NCBI GenBank assembly: GCA_025351145.1
Contig: JANXWM010000175.1
Location: 1 to 11,800 of the forward strand
Direction of reading: 5' to 3'
Source of the DNA: Chitinophagaceae bacterium
GTDB taxonomy: Bacteria; Bacteroidota; Bacteroidia; Chitinophagales; Chitinophagaceae
DNA length: 11,800 nt
The notes under the pieces are model-generated. The model did no database searches and had not been told where the DNA came from. It was given only the letters and a program-made list of their open reading frames with translations. The position numbers and the translations under genes are program-made. Within the stretch, counting starts at the first letter, position 1, and every line of letters starts with the position of its first letter. Of the stretch, positions 1-7,300 are shown piece after piece.

Positions 1-1035
1 ACCGGGCCTTTTCAGTTGAAATACTGGGACGAAGGCCAGGCACTTGTACTTGAAAAAAACAACCATTACTGGGAGCATGACGAATATGGGAAACAACTCC
101 CTTACCTGGATGCGGTGAAGATGAGTTTTTACAATAATAAAGCTACTGAGTTTCTTGAATTCCGCCAGGGGAGACTGAGTTTTATAAATGATATTGATCC
201 CTCTTTTAAAGACGAGATTCTTACTAAAAAAGGAGATCTGCGTTCCGACTGGCAGGGCAAAATTATTTTGCAAAAGCATGCTTACCTAAACACCGAATAT
301 TTTGGGATACTCGTTGATGAAAACAACCCACTTGTAAATGGCTCACCATTAAAAATAAAAGCTGTTCGCCAGGCCGTTAATTATGCCATTAACCGCAGGC
401 AGTTAATGATGTATATGCGCAACTCCATCGGCACACCTGCGGAGGCCGGCATGGTGCCTTTTGGTTTGCCCTCGAAGAATGCCGAAACGGTTAAAGGGTA
501 CAGCTATAACCCTGATACGGCAAGGCTTTTACTTAAACACGCAGGTTTTGATAATGCAAAGAATTTGCCACCCATTAAACTGCTTACCATTCCTATTTAT
601 GCAGATATTGCAAGCTTTGCGGCAAAGCAGATAGAAGACATTGGTTTAAAGGTTCAGGTGGAAGTAGTACAGAAGAGTTTACTGCTGCAGCAAACTGCGA
701 AACAGGAAGCATTATTTTTTCGTGGAAGCTGGATTGCCGATTATCCCGATGCAGAAAATTTTATGGCTATGTTTTACAGCAAAAACCCTTCACCGCCAAA
801 CTATACACGGTATAATAATCCTGCGTTCGACCTGTTGTATAACCAGGCTTTGCAGGAGACCAATGATTCGCTTCGTTATGCCTTGTACAGGCAAATGGAT
901 CAGCTTGTTATCAATGATGCGCCTGTGGTTCCTTTGTGGTACGATGAAGTGATTCATCTTGTCAATAACAATGTAACCGGGCTTGAAGCGAATGCTTTAA
1001 ATTTATTGGAGTTGAGAAGGGTGGATATTAAGTGA
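1..1035 (+). CDS. ABC transporter substrate-binding protein, family 5 (oligopeptide/dipeptide type), 3' part
   Basis: This is the C-terminal part of an extracytoplasmic solute-binding protein that captures a ligand, usually short peptides, and delivers it to an ABC permease. The frame is already open at base 1 (T-G-P-F-Q-L before the TTG at 16), so the gene is cut by the window edge and that TTG is not a real start. About 345 residues are visible, where the family usually has 500-600. Family signatures are the G-P-F-x-L-x-x-W start of lobe II, the NPDTARLLLKHAGF motif, the SWIADYPDAENF motif (the usual W-x-A-D-Y-P-D-x-x-N-F), a YNNPAFDLLYNQAL segment, and a C-terminal APVVPLWY stretch. The signal peptide or lipobox would lie outside the window. 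No permease or ATPase gene follows; the next gene is convergent. The actual ligand cannot be read from the sequence. Confidence 0.93.
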   Translation, partial: TGPFQLKYWDEGQALVLEKNNHYWEHDEYGKQLPYLDAVKMSFYNNKATEFLEFRQGRLSFINDIDPSFKDEILTKKGDLRSDWQGKIILQKHAYLNTEYFGILVDENNPLVNGSPLKIKAVRQAVNYAINRRQLMMYMRNSIGTPAEAGMVPFGLPSKNAETVKGYSYNPDTARLLLKHAGFDNAKNLPPIKLLTIPIYADIASFAAKQIEDIGLKVQVEVVQKSLLLQQTAKQEALFFRGSWIADYPDAENFMAMFYSKNPSPPNYTRYNNPAFDLLYNQALQETNDSLRYALYRQMDQLVINDAPVVPLWYDEVIHLVNNNVTGLEANALNLLELRRVDIK

Positions 1036-1091
1036 TAAGTTTTAAGCAAATACATTGTTGACCAAACTTAAGAATAATTAGGAAGCTTTGG

Positions 1092-1219
1092 TTGCGTCGC
1101 ACTCTTGTACTGTAACAAGAAGGGCAACAAGGCAAAGAGGCAATAGGCAAAGAGTTTTCATTTTATTAATTACTGATCACTGTTCATCCTTGTTCCGAAA
1201 GTACAAGAGTGCGACGCAA
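1092..1219. repeat. Inverted-repeat element, copy A (128 bp, MITE/REP-like)
   Basis: The ends are a perfect 20 bp inverted repeat: TTGCGTCGCACTCTTGTACT at 1092-1111 and its exact complement at 1200-1219, with an 88 bp interior. An imperfect second pairing (AACAAG near 1114 against CTTGTT near 1188) would lengthen the stem after a small bulge. The left interior is a phased purine-rich run (GGCAACAAGGCAAAGAGGCA). It contains no coding frame. It lies midway between two convergent genes, 56 bp from one stop and 62 bp from the other. The same ends recur at 4183-4339 and, diverged, at 11731. No flanking target duplication was seen. It may be a non-autonomous mobile element, a REP/BIME-like repeat or a bidirectional terminator. 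Confidence 0.88.
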
Positions 1220-1281
1220 GAGGCGATGCTATGTAAATATAAAGCCGGGTTCAAAATATGTATTTAATCTGTACATCAGCT

Positions 1282-2229
1282 TTAGTTCATCATTAAAATA
1301 TTTACGCTGCGCTGAAGAATGTTGAACGCAATTTCGGCCATCAGGTTTTCCTTATCGAGTGTGGGGTTTACTTCTGTTATTTCGAAACAGCAGATCTTGC
1401 GGTTCTGCATAAACTTGCTGATGAGGTCTTCGGCTTCTCTTTCTCTAAGGCCATTACTTACCGGCGTTCCGGTTCCCCTGGAGATGGATGAATCGAGGCT
1501 GTCTACATCAAAACTTACATAAATATCGGTGCAGTCGCTCAGGTATCTTATTACCGAACGCACAATGTTTTCGGGGCCTTTGCGCCTTACTTCATTTGTA
1601 GTAATTACTTTCATTCCAAGTTTATCGATCAGGTGTTTTTCCTCTTTTTCATAATCACGCAACGAAATAATCACTACATCTTCGGGCAAAACTTTGGGCG
1701 CAATTTTGCCAATATTTTTTAAATAATCCCATTGCTTTTTTGTTTCTTCATCAAGCTCGTGCACTGCACAATCTTCATTGTCTTCATTGATAGCTGTTGC
1801 CAGCGGCATGCCATGCATATTGCCCGAAGGTGTGGTATATGGCGTATGCAGATCGGCATGCGCATCGATCCAGATGATGCCGAGTTTACTGTTTGGCTTT
1901 GCCATTTTAATACCCGCAATGGTAGCACCTGCATTGCTGTGGTCGCCGCTTAATACAACCGGAAAGAAATTGTTTTTAATGGTATCGCTTACCGCCTTTG
2001 CAATTTTATCGTACATCAAAATAATGCCTTTCACCCTTTTGGCATAGGGCGAGTCAATAGGTTCAAACAGGATCTTATTTTCTGAAGGTATTTTTTCTGA
2101 AGGAAAGTGCACAAAAAAACTGCTCATAAAATCGAGTGCTGCAATTTTTATGGCTTCGATGCCCAAGCTTGCGCCGCGTGAACCTGCGCCTATTTCTGAT
2201 GGTACTTCTATCAGCTTTATATTCTTCAT
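1282..2229 (-). CDS. rocF: Arginase (ureohydrolase family)
   Basis: This cytoplasmic binuclear manganese enzyme is predicted to hydrolyse L-arginine to ornithine and urea. At 315 residues it has normal arginase length. All six metal ligands of the family are visible: His97 in SGDHS, Asp122, His124 and Asp126 in DAHAD, and Asp241 and Asp243 in FDVDSLD. The SGNMHG motif (His139, the proton-shuttle position) and the C-terminal EVNP motif (Glu286) favour arginase over agmatinase or formimidoylglutamase. The N-terminus (EVPSEIGAGSRGASLG) is typical of Bacteroidota homologues. One difference from animal arginases is His128 where they have an Asn that contacts the substrate carboxylate. The ATG at 2229-2227 directly precedes the conserved N-terminus; no Shine-Dalgarno sequence is seen. 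The upstream gene on the same strand is 182 bp away, so it probably has its own promoter. Identification is strong, substrate specificity slightly less so. Confidence 0.88.
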   Translation of the reverse strand: MKNIKLIEVPSEIGAGSRGASLGIEAIKIAALDFMSSFFVHFPSEKIPSENKILFEPIDSPYAKRVKGIILMYDKIAKAVSDTIKNNFFPVVLSGDHSNAGATIAGIKMAKPNSKLGIIWIDAHADLHTPYTTPSGNMHGMPLATAINEDNEDCAVHELDEETKKQWDYLKNIGKIAPKVLPEDVVIISLRDYEKEEKHLIDKLGMKVITTNEVRRKGPENIVRSVIRYLSDCTDIYVSFDVDSLDSSISRGTGTPVSNGLREREAEDLISKFMQNRKICCFEITEVNPTLDKENLMAEIAFNILQRSVNILMMN

Positions 2230-2232
2230 AAC

Positions 2233-2260
2233 GTGAGTGGTGAGTAGTGGATGATGAGTA
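2233..2260. repeat. Low-complexity GTGAGT/GAGTAGTG run in the arginase leader
   Basis: A simple-sequence run built from TGAG, TGG and TAG units (reading GTGAGTGGTGAGTAGTGG and then ATGATGAGTA) begins 4 bp upstream of the arginase start codon. It would lie in the 5' leader of that mRNA, where it reads as repeated CTCA/CTAC units. It resembles the other short repeats in this window in being simple and phased, but it has no clear inverted symmetry. No function is assigned. The remainder of the 2230-2411 gap shows nothing else I recognise. Confidence 0.5.
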
Positions 2261-2411
2261 ACGGCCCGTTAAAATATTATGATTATAAGAAGGCATAATC
2301 ACATTAACCGGGGATGTGGAAATTCACCGGTAATAATTGTAATGCAAATGAAATGCATGGCCAAAATGTGAAGCAGTTATTCTTCATATACAAACTATCG
2401 TTAGGGCAAAT

Positions 2412-3128
2412 CTACAACTTTCCTTCTAATGGATTTATGCCATTCAAAGTACCAAAAACAGCAATGGGTTTAAAGCGTACAAACATATCTTCACTGTACC
2501 AGTTTTCCTGTTTTGTTTTGCGGATCACTGCTGCATGTTCGTGCATTTTATAAGCAAACTTCTTCATACTTTCTTTGCTTTGCCATACACTGAAGGTGGC
2601 TTGTTTTATCCACGGCACTTCGCCAATGCCAATGGAGGTTATAAAGCCCGGTGCACCATCCATTTTTGAAGCAACGCCGCCAACATTTTTCCAGAAACTT
2701 TTTAATTTACTCAGCCTGATGGTTGCCCTTGTAAGCACAGCAATCAAGCCTTCATAATTTGTTTGTTTAGGTAAAATCCCAAACGGCTCTTTGCCATCCC
2801 ATAAACCATGGCCTTCTATGGGTTCAAGTAATATTGTAAAAATTTCGCACTTAAAAAACTGCCACCACCAGTTAATAAAAGACCCATAGATGAGTTTGTA
2901 ATTTATGGTTTGCAGTTTATAGTTATTCATTGCGCCGGTAACCGAAAGCACACCCCATTGCCGCCAGTCGGGGTGAATATCGAATGTGCCATTCCTGCCG
3001 CAGCCAAGCAGTTTCCAGAAACTAATGTTTCTATTCAGCATAAGCGGAATGCGAAAAAAAGCCATCGAAAGAAAGCCGGCAAAGCCCGTATATTTCGGGT
3101 AACGCACTATCGTTAAAGTACAATTCAA
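2412..3128 (-). CDS. Spheroidene monooxygenase (CrtA)-like protein
   Basis: A 238-residue protein of the CrtA family. The characterised members are haem-dependent carotenoid 2-monooxygenases of phototrophic bacteria. Homologues in non-phototrophic Bacteroidota have no settled role, so the reaction is not assigned. Shared landmarks are F-W-K-L-x-G-x-G near 37-44, a PDWRQWG box at 53-59, LWDGKEPFG at 109-117, AVLTRATIRLSKL at 130-142, IGIGEVPWIKQATFSVW at 166-182, and a final HA-x-x-IRK...W-x-x-E-x-x-x-RF block at 198-219. No signal peptide is present. The start is a TTG at 3128-3126; the frame closes upstream without an ATG, and the next ATG (residue 22) would remove the conserved LTIVRYPK strand. 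A tyrosine/leucine microrepeat interrupts the protein at about residues 69-79. No carotenoid biosynthesis gene lies nearby. Confidence 0.8.
   Translation of the reverse strand: MNCTLTIVRYPKYTGFAGFLSMAFFRIPLMLNRNISFWKLLGCGRNGTFDIHPDWRQWGVLSVTGAMNNYKLQTINYKLIYGSFINWWWQFFKCEIFTILLEPIEGHGLWDGKEPFGILPKQTNYEGLIAVLTRATIRLSKLKSFWKNVGGVASKMDGAPGFITSIGIGEVPWIKQATFSVWQSKESMKKFAYKMHEHAAVIRKTKQENWYSEDMFVRFKPIAVFGTLNGINPLEGKL
2892..2924 (-). repeat. In-frame microrepeat inside the CrtA-like gene
   Basis: On the coding strand this reads as two variants of one unit, AACTATAAACT then AAATTACAAACT, separated by GCAAACCAT. It encodes NYKLQTINYKL (residues 69-79), so the peptide NYKL appears twice. Against the CrtA sequence I remember, the protein is several residues longer here and this segment has no counterpart, while both flanks align. 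It is A/T-rich and simple compared with the rest of the gene. I infer an in-frame insertion of a dispersed microrepeat. Confidence 0.55.
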
Positions 3129-3214
3129 GTAAAAAGATTTAAAGGCTTTTATGTTTTATTATAACTTACGCAATTATAGAAATGTAATATACAATCATCC
3201 AATTCAAATTTGCC
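3129..3214. promoter_or_regulatory. Divergent promoter region between the CrtA-like and hydrolase genes
   Basis: Eighty-six bases separate the two divergent start codons and are strongly A/T-rich. Both promoters must lie here or overlap the coding ends. I could not find a convincing Bacteroidota -33/-7 pair (TTG then TAnnTTTG) or an operator-like palindrome, so the call rests on gene arrangement only. Neither start has a recognisable ribosome-binding purine run. Confidence 0.4.
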
Positions 3215-4141
3215 ATGTACAAACCATTAACGTTATTGGCCGCTGTTATGTTTACACTGTCGTCTTTAAATGCCCAGAAAGTTATACCGCTGTACGAAGG
3301 CGAAATACCCAATGCAAAACCATGCGATGTTGTGCAGCGTGAGTTTATTGATACAAGCTGGAACAAAGCCGGGCTGCTGATCGTAGAGCATATTACCAAA
3401 CCTACACTCACGGTGTACGAAGCGCCTAAAGAAAAAAGAAATGGTACGGCTGTATTGATTTGTCCCGGCGGTGGATACGGGGTTGTTGCCGCAGGCCACG
3501 AAGGTGCTGATCTTGCGCTGGCATTTAATAAAATTGGCGTTACTGCATTTGTACTGCGTTACCGTTTGCCCAATGATGCATGTATGACCAATAAATCTTT
3601 TGTTCCCTTAATGGATGCGCAGCAGGCATTATATTTCATCCGTAAAAATGCAAAGCAATATGGCATGGATGAAAAAAAAGTGGGCATTATGGGTTTTAGT
3701 GCTGGCGGGCATCTGGCCGCTTCAGCAAGCGTGCATTTTAACGATCCGGTGCGCAAAGAACTTGCGGGTGAAAACCTTCGCCCAGATTTTTCTTTATTGA
3801 TTTACCCGGTTATCAGTTTCAACGACAGCATCGGCCACATTGGTTCCAGGGATGCGCTTATTGGTAAAGTACCCGATGAAAAATTACTGCATTATTTCTC
3901 CAGCGAAGAGCAGGTAACTGCGCAAACGCCGCCTGCTTTTTTGGTACATGCTTCAGATGATGGCGCTGTAAACCCGGAGAACAGTATTAAGTATTATGAA
4001 GCTTTGCATAAGAACCATGTTGCTGCCGAAATACATATCTATGAACAGGGAGGCCACGGCTTTGGATTAAACAATACTACTACCACCGATCTTTGGTTTG
4101 AACGTTGTGTAAACTGGATGAAGGCGAATAAATTGTTATAG
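3215..4141 (+). CDS. Secreted alpha/beta-hydrolase (acetyl esterase / dienelactone hydrolase-like)
   Basis: A 308-residue serine hydrolase, probably exported and acting on ester bonds such as acetylated sugars or small esters. Residues 1-20 form a signal peptide (hydrophobic LTLLAAVMFTL, cleavage probably after Leu-Asn-Ala). The fold signatures appear in order: CPGGGYG at 83-89 as the oxyanion loop, the nucleophile elbow GFSAGG with Ser162, the acid in HASDDGAV (Asp248 or Asp249), and the catalytic His281 in GGHGFG. This matches the bacterial feruloyl/acetyl esterase and xylanase-accessory esterase group of Bacteroidota. No glycoside hydrolase or SusC/D pair lies beside it, so the substrate is open. 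The ATG at 3215 directly precedes the signal peptide. It runs divergently from the CrtA-like gene and convergently with the kinase run. Confidence 0.88.
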   Translation: MYKPLTLLAAVMFTLSSLNAQKVIPLYEGEIPNAKPCDVVQREFIDTSWNKAGLLIVEHITKPTLTVYEAPKEKRNGTAVLICPGGGYGVVAAGHEGADLALAFNKIGVTAFVLRYRLPNDACMTNKSFVPLMDAQQALYFIRKNAKQYGMDEKKVGIMGFSAGGHLAASASVHFNDPVRKELAGENLRPDFSLLIYPVISFNDSIGHIGSRDALIGKVPDEKLLHYFSSEEQVTAQTPPAFLVHASDDGAVNPENSIKYYEALHKNHVAAEIHIYEQGGHGFGLNNTTTTDLWFERCVNWMKANKLL

Positions 4142-4182
4142 TATTTTTTTGAGCCTGGCAGAGGTAATTCTATTGATCGTTC

Positions 4183-4339
4183 CTTGCGTCGCACTCTTGT
4201 ACTTTCAGATTATGAAGCAGCAACGCGAAGACCAACACGTAAAACTTGAATTCTGTATTTGTATTCTCTGCTTGCTATTGCCTCTTTGCGTTGTTGCCTT
4301 GTTGCCTTTTCTTCCCTCAGTACAAGAGTGCGACGCAAG
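4183..4339. repeat. Inverted-repeat element, copy B (157 bp, opposite orientation to A)
   Basis: A perfect 21 bp inverted repeat pairs 4183-4203 with 4319-4339 and includes the same 20 bp end sequence as copy A. The interior is 115 bp. Read on the minus strand, its right half carries the same phased run as copy A (GGCAACAAGGCAA, then AAAGAGGCAATAGCAA), so B lies in reverse orientation to A. Similarity continues outside the repeat on that side: GAAGCTTT plus two bases precedes the terminal repeat in both copies (1082-1089 in A, 4341-4348 complemented in B). B also sits between convergent genes, about 42 bp past the hydrolase stop and 44 bp past the kinase stop. Confidence 0.88.
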
Positions 4340-4383
4340 TAAAGCTTCATTCATATTCTTTAGCCCGGTACAAAAAATAAAAT

Positions 4384-7300
4384 CTATACAGGAAGCTGTA
4401 TAATAAATTCGGTTCCTTCGCCTTCTTTACTCTCCACTTTTATTTCACCACCATGTGCTTTAATAATATCGTAGCTCAAACTCAATCCCAGCCCAGTTCC
4501 CTGGCCTGTTGGCTTTGTTGTAAAAAATGGCTGAAAGATTTTATTAATGATGTTTTGAGGAATGCCGTTGCCGTTGTCACTTACTTTTATCTCAATGCCC
4601 CCAACCCCTGAAGGGGAGTTTATTTTTTGTGTTTTAACTGATACAAGAGGCTTGTATTGTTCTCCCTTTAGGGAGTTAGAGAGCTTACTAACTGCATAAA
4701 AAGCATTGTTGTAAATGTTTAATAACACTCTGCCAATATCCTGAGGTATGATATTGATGTTGCCAATGGTTTCATCAAACTCCGTTTTCATTGTTACATT
4801 AAACTCTTTGTCTTTTGCCCGAAGGCCATGATATGAGAGGCGCAAATATTCATCGGCCAGTTTATTAATGTCAGCAGGTGCTTTTTGTCCACTGCTTTTT
4901 TGCGAATGCTGCAGCATGCCTTTTACAATGGCATCGGCACGTTTGCCATGGTGATTTATTTTTTGTTCATTATCAGCAATATCATTTGCAATAGCTTTTA
5001 CTTCATCAATATTTCCTTTGTCAATTTCATCTTTCATTTCAGCAATCAACTCGGTATTTATATCAGAAAAATTATTCACAAAGTTTAACGGGTTTTGTAT
5101 CTCATGTGCAATGCCCGCAGTGAGTTCTCCAAGCGATGCCATTTTTTCTGATTGGATGAGTAGTGCTTGTGCAGCTTTAAGTTCTGTGTAGGCTTTTTCT
5201 ATTTCCCTTGCTTGTTCCAGCTCACGGGCCTGGTTTTTTTCACGCTCTTTTTTTATAGCGCGTTTTATTTGATAACGGTGCAGCCCCCATGCGGCAAATG
5301 CCAGCAGCAACAGGTAGATACTGTAGGCCCACCATGTTTGCCACCACGGGGGGCGGATGGTAAAAGTATATGCAGCAGGCTGGCTCCAGACTCCCCTGCT
5401 GTTCATGGATTTTACTTTAAATGTATAAGTGCCATGCGGCAGATTGCCGTAAGGTGCTGTAGTCCTGCTGGTAACAGCACTCCAGTTTTCATCCATGCCT
5501 TCCAGCTTATATTGATATTTTACATGTCCCGGCTGATGCATGGTGATGCCTGTGAAATTAAAATTGATGTAATTGCAATTGTAAGGCAGGCTTAAATTTA
5601 CGGGCATTCCATACCATTTGCCGGTGCTGTCAAATTTGATATCATTAACCGCAATTCCGTTACCCAATACAATACTTGTATCTTTTTTGCCTGCGAGGTT
5701 TTGCCATGGAATTTTTTCATTAAACAGTTCTATGCCATTAACCTGCATTGTGGGAGGAAAGCTATCGTAAAAAGCCGCTGACTGGGGATGATACGCTGTA
5801 AGCCTGTCGTAAGTGCTTATCCAGATGCCGTCATTTGCTTCATACATTGCACCAAAGCCGCTTCCAATGCCTAAGAACCCATCTTCGTAGGTATAGTTTT
5901 TAAAAAAGACATCTTTTTCATTGACTGTATTGCTGGCAATTTTTTTAGTCAGTTCGGCTAATTTAGTTTGACTGATGCTGCTGAGGCCTTCTTTTGTTGC
6001 AAACCAGAGGGTTCTGTTTTTATCCTCCAATATGCCGGTAACAACATTATTTACAAGGCCAACTTTGTCAGTTAATTTTGTAAAGAATTTACCATCGTAT
6101 TTTACCACGCCGTCATTGGTGCCAAACCACAGGTTTCCGGCCCGGTCTATGGACATGCAGGATACAACCCCGATATCAAAAATGCTTTTGTTGGAAAAAT
6201 TAGTAAATGATTTGCCATCAAATTTTGATAAGCCACTATCTGTACAAAACCAGATGTCCCCGTTGTGGTCTTCAGCGATATCATTAATCCGATCGCTTAT
6301 TAAACCTTGCTTTTCGGTATAGTTCGTAAATGATTTACCATCGTATTTTGATACGCCTTCCCTTGTAGAGCCAAACCAAATATTGCCGGCCCTGTCCTTT
6401 GCAATACACATTAGAATGCTGCTGATTATTCCATCTTTCCTGGTAAAATAGGTGAAGTCTTTGCCATCAAATTTAATACCGGCGCCACCAAAACAGCTAA
6501 ACCAGATATTCCCTTTTTCATCTTCTACAATGCCGGTAGCAGTATTATCGGATAGCTGATCTTTGTCTGTAAAGAATGTAAAGGACTTACCATCGTATTT
6601 TGATACTCCTTCAAAAGTGCAGAACCAGGTATTGCCGTTTCTGTCTCCTGTGATATCAGTAACTATATCCGCTTTCAACCCTTCTTTATCGGTAACAAAC
6701 GAAAAAATATTACCACTGTATTTTGATACGCCGTCATTTGTATTAAACCATCTGTTACCGGACCTGTCTTCCAATATGCTGTTAACATGGTTATTTAAGA
6801 GGCCTTCTTTATCCTGAAAATTGGTGAAAGATTTACCATCATAGCTGGATGCACCATCATAAGTTGCGAACCAAATATTGCCAAATCTGTCTTCGGTAAT
6901 AGCGTTAATGCTATTGTTACATAGTCCGTCCTCAAATGTAAAATGTGTAATGTTTGTACCATCGTATTTTGATGCTCCTTCGTCCTGCGTACCAAACCAT
7001 ATATTTCCTTTGCGGTCTTCTAAAACACTCCAGACAAAATTATCGCTCTCGCTACCTTTTACGGTGAAATTAGAAAATGAGCTGCCATCATACTTCGATA
7101 CGTTTCCACTTTCCATTCCAATCCAGATATTCCCGGATCTGTCCTGTGTTAAACCCGTCACGATGTTGGAATTATTCCCCATGCCCTGCTTTCCTGTAAA
7201 ATGACTAAAGTCGGTGCCATTAAACCTAAACAAACCATCATCTGTTCCAAACCAAAGATTACTTGCCTTATCTTCTAATGCACACCAAACATTGGTGCTC

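Noticed and set aside
722..952. A 76-codon plus-strand frame inside the substrate-binding protein gene
   Set aside because: It is an out-of-frame shadow of the conserved SWIADYPDAENF region.
1082..1230. Target-site duplication flanking element A (and likewise B)
   Set aside because: The bases immediately outside the arms do not match: CTTTGG against GAGGCG for A, and GATCGTTC against TAAAGCTT for B. Mobility cannot be claimed from duplications.
2306..2335. A possible inverted repeat TTAACCGG...CCGGTAAT as a terminator for the CrtA-like gene
   Set aside because: Only about six bases pair, there is no T-tract in the proper direction, and it lies some 75-100 bp downstream of the stop; too weak to annotate.
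4149..4403. An 84-codon plus-strand frame between the hydrolase and the propeller kinase
   Set aside because: It runs straight through element B including both terminal repeats, overlaps the end of the kinase gene, and has a cysteine/leucine-rich composition of no recognisable family.
5167..5595. A 142-codon plus-strand frame antisense to the propeller kinase
   Set aside because: The minus strand encodes clear Y_Y_Y, transmembrane and coiled-coil segments over the same bases; the antisense product resembles nothing.
5975..7204. Several plus-strand frames with a repeated LPSYFDTP peptide, which looked like a repeat protein
   Set aside because: The repeated peptide is the complement of the KYDGKSF unit of the kinase propeller array. 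It is a shadow of the real gene.
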